From Lachnospiraceae bacterium (GTDB lineage: Bacteria > Bacillota > Clostridia > Lachnospirales > Lachnospiraceae): 64,000 nt of DNA. The notes beneath the pieces were generated by a model. That model made no database searches and was not told the origin of the DNA. It saw nothing but the letters and a program-made list of their open reading frames with translations. Location: contig JAAUZX010000024.1 in the NCBI GenBank assembly GCA_014804365.1, positions 101,352 to 165,351 on the forward strand, in the 5' to 3' direction. This document shows positions 61,605-64,000 of the stretch, one piece after another; within the stretch, counting starts at the first letter, position 1, and each line of letters opens with the position of its first letter. Both the position numbers and the translations under genes were made by a program.

Positions 61605-63923
61605 ATGAAAGCAGGAGAAATATTAAACGATACCTATGAGATCGTGGGGCAGATCGGCTCCGGCGGTGGCGGTACCGTCTATAAGGCAAGACACCTTCGG
61701 CTTGAGACAGATGTTGTTGTAAAGAAGATTAAGGATGAGGTCATAGGCAGGACGGAATCCCGTCAGGAGGCGGATATTCTGAAAGGTTTGAAACATCCGT
61801 ATCTGCCTCGTGTCTATGATTTCATCGAGGCGGAGGACGGAGTCTATACGGTGATGGAGTTTATCCAAGGGGAGGACCTATGCTCGGCGGTCAGACATCA
61901 CGGCGCATATCCCCAGAAACAGGTCAGGAAATGGGCGGAGCAGTTAGGCGAGGCGCTCAGTTATCTCCACGGGCAGAATCCGCCGGTCATTCACAGTGAT
62001 ATCAAGCCGGAGAACATCATGCTGACTAAGGACGGAGACGTGTGCCTGATTGATTTCAACGTTTCTCTGGCGGTGGGAGGTTCTATGGAGTCTGCGGTGG
62101 GAATCAGCGCAGGCTTCTCGCCGCCGGAGCAGTATCACGATTCGGCCTTGTATGAGAGGATTACGCACAGCTATACAAAGCGGAAAGGTCTTCGGGTCTT
62201 TGAGGGCGAAGCCGGTGATAAAATAGAAAAATCAGATATCAGTGGCGGAACTGATGAACCGGAAGACTGTGCAGAATTACTATGCTCAGATGTAAGGGAT
62301 TCCGATGAGATAGGAAGTGATATTTCGGACGAGAGTGATGATAAGACGGAGATTCTGAGCGACTCTGAGCGTGAGGAAATACAAAGAAGACAGAAGTGGG
62401 TAAGAGTTAGGGCGCAGAGTGAAAACGGAAGATCGGATTCGTCTGTAGATATTCCGGAGTATGAACACTATATCGGAAAAGGGATCGATACGAGGTCGGA
62501 TATATACAGTCTCGGCGTCACCCTCTGTTTTCTCCTGACGGGTGTGGACCCGCCATTAGATTTTGATAGAAGGCTTTCAGTGGAGAAGGCAGGAGTCAGC
62601 GAAGGATTTACATTGATTCTCGAGAAGATGACTGAAATATCGCCTGACGAACGCTATCAGAATGGCAGCGAGTTCTTAAGTGCGGTCCGAGACTGCTACA
62701 AGCTTGACAGCCGTTATCGGCGCATGCGCAGGAAGCAGGGAGCAATGCAGGTGGCTGCGCTGGTCAGCCTTGTTTCCGGTATTCTGTTAATGTTCGGCGG
62801 CATGTATCTTGTGCGCAGGGAAGAGAATGCCGAGTATTACCGCATTTTGCAGCAGGCAGAGGAAGCAATGAAGCTGTCTGACTATGAGGAGGCAGAGAAA
62901 CTGCTGGGAGAAGCTAAGGAGGTCTCTGGCACGCGGGTGGATGCCTATGCAGAAGAAGTGCACATGCTGTATCTGAGTGAACAATACGATGCATGTATCA
63001 GGCTGTGTGAGAATTATATCAATACCACGCCGTTTCTGATTGAGACCCGGACGGATGAGGAACTTCTGGGGGATATCTATTATATAATGGGCAATGCGTA
63101 CATAGAAATCGGAGACTATGACAATGCACGGGCTGCACTGGCGGAAGCCGTGCAGTTCAATGACAGGAACGGACTGTATTACAGAGATTATGCTGTTGCG
63201 CTGGCGAAGCTGGGGCAGACGGAAGCGGCAGCGATGCAGCTGGAAGAAGGGATAGAACTCGGACTTGCGCAGGATTCGGTTTACATAGCGCAGGGAGAGA
63301 TTACCCATGCAGAGGGGCAGTATGACAATGCCGTGGAATATCTATGGCAGACCATCCGCACAACCGATGATATGCAGATGAAGAAGAAAGCGGTTCTGCT
63401 CTGCGCGGATGTGTATAAGGAGATGGGCGGTGAGGCCGTGGATCTGGAAATTGAACTGTTGGAGCAGTACATCGGACAGTTCGAGGGAAACGGCAGTCTC
63501 GTCATGACAGAATATCTGGCGGAAAGCTATGCAAGGAAGGCCGGAACGGATGGGACGATGGCGGATGTCTATTACGGAAAGGCGTTGGAGCTGTTTAACT
63601 CAATCTACGATAAAGGCTATGTAACATACCGATTACAGGAGAATATGGCGATTCTCTATGAAAATATGGACTCTTTCGCGGAAGCGGAAGAAATGTTGAC
63701 ACAGATGTCAGAAAGTTATCCGGAGCGGTATGAAGTATATAAGCGATTGGCTTTTCTGGAAGCGGACAAGCAGCAGATGAAAGAGAATGAGGAAAGAGAT
63801 TACGGACAGATGTCGGTATACCATGAGAGAGCAAAAGAGCTGTATGCAGGAAAAGAGCAGGATATGGAGATGGACATGCTGGATCGTATGATGAGCGAAT
63901 TAAAAGACGGGGGATGGCTGTAA
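61605..63923 (+). CDS. Membrane Ser/Thr kinase with insert and extracellular TPRs
   Basis: Protein of 772 aa. The kinase domain (about 12-370) has a Gly loop (GQIGSGGGGTVYKA), the catalytic Lys in VVVKK near 39, HSDIKPENIML near 130 and DFN in place of DFG near 150. A Ser/Asp/Glu-rich insert of about 100 residues (about 187-287) sits between SPPEQY and IDTRSDIYSLG, within the activation segment to helix F region. One membrane helix (about 384-406) is followed by TPR-like repeats. It starts one base after the giant gene, with GGTGGAGAAAAGG upstream. Probable partner of the FHA proteins. Confidence 0.86.
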   Translation: MKAGEILNDTYEIVGQIGSGGGGTVYKARHLRLETDVVVKKIKDEVIGRTESRQEADILKGLKHPYLPRVYDFIEAEDGVYTVMEFIQGEDLCSAVRHHGAYPQKQVRKWAEQLGEALSYLHGQNPPVIHSDIKPENIMLTKDGDVCLIDFNVSLAVGGSMESAVGISAGFSPPEQYHDSALYERITHSYTKRKGLRVFEGEAGDKIEKSDISGGTDEPEDCAELLCSDVRDSDEIGSDISDESDDKTEILSDSEREEIQRRQKWVRVRAQSENGRSDSSVDIPEYEHYIGKGIDTRSDIYSLGVTLCFLLTGVDPPLDFDRRLSVEKAGVSEGFTLILEKMTEISPDERYQNGSEFLSAVRDCYKLDSRYRRMRRKQGAMQVAALVSLVSGILLMFGGMYLVRREENAEYYRILQQAEEAMKLSDYEEAEKLLGEAKEVSGTRVDAYAEEVHMLYLSEQYDACIRLCENYINTTPFLIETRTDEELLGDIYYIMGNAYIEIGDYDNARAALAEAVQFNDRNGLYYRDYAVALAKLGQTEAAAMQLEEGIELGLAQDSVYIAQGEITHAEGQYDNAVEYLWQTIRTTDDMQMKKKAVLLCADVYKEMGGEAVDLEIELLEQYIGQFEGNGSLVMTEYLAESYARKAGTDGTMADVYYGKALELFNSIYDKGYVTYRLQENMAILYENMDSFAEAEEMLTQMSESYPERYEVYKRLAFLEADKQQMKENEERDYGQMSVYHERAKELYAGKEQDMEMDMLDRMMSELKDGGWL

Positions 63924-63973
63924 CCGCTCGGTTTTTGTATATAAAAAATTGATGAACTAAAGTGAGGAAGAAA

Positions 63974-64000
63974 ATGAAAAGTACAAAGAAAAATATGACT
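63974..64000 (+). CDS. Start of a further gene, cut by the window end
   Basis: An ATG with GTGAGGAAG six bases upstream opens MKSTKKNMT, nine codons, before the window ends. The basic start fits a signal peptide. It is 50 bases after the kinase and probably belongs to the same block. Confidence 0.45.

Overview
The window looks like chromosome from a spore-forming, low-to-mid GC Firmicute of the Lachnospiraceae type. This rests on a complete spoIIIA operon, spoIVB, a tryptophan T-box, the dnaG-rpoD-trmK order and the protein style; it is inferred from gene content, not from a database match. All but one recognised gene lie on the + strand.

Region 1 (1-16.2 kb) is housekeeping with a few accessory genes: a dGTPase-like HD hydrolase, dnaG, rpoD, trmK, a uridine kinase-like protein, the RNase P RNA, a secreted trypsin-like protease, an unknown membrane protein, an aldose 1-epimerase-like enzyme, a two-gene ABC transporter, a pair of CobW-type metallochaperone GTPases with a very His-rich linker, a YlmH-like S4 protein and a CmpB-type membrane protein. 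A PHP-domain hydrolase is the only - strand gene.

Region 2 (17-41.5 kb) holds a T-box leader with a TGG specifier before a trpXYZ-like tryptophan importer, a possible structured RNA, spoIIIAA-AH, deoB, prfC, a transglutaminase-like lipoprotein, an Asp23-family protein, nusB, xseA, xseB, ispA, dxs, tlyA, nadK, argR, recN and spoIVB. This is the usual Clostridia order up to spoIVB, but spo0A, which commonly follows, is not here.

Region 3 (41.7-64 kb) is an accessory block: an EssC-like FtsK/SpoIIIE ATPase with an FHA domain, a LytTR regulator, an unknown 256-aa protein, a YukD/EsaB-like ubiquitin-fold protein, a helical protein, three WXG100-like proteins and an FHA protein. Next come two large lipoproteins (one with DUF6273-like repeats), a 2230-aa secreted RCC1/Ig-like protein and a membrane Ser/Thr kinase with TPRs. 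It reads as a type VII secretion locus without recognisable EsaA, EssA or EssB, joined to a kinase/FHA signalling pair and a set of surface proteins. A decayed 3' end of a second FHA gene lies inside the block, and a 33-bp imperfect direct repeat brackets the secretion genes.

At the DNA level, an 11-mer matching the XerD-side arm of Firmicutes dif as I remember it occurs six times in three same-orientation pairs, partly inside coding sequence. Several intergenic spaces carry clustered palindromes. No tRNA, CRISPR array, transposase or integrase gene was seen.
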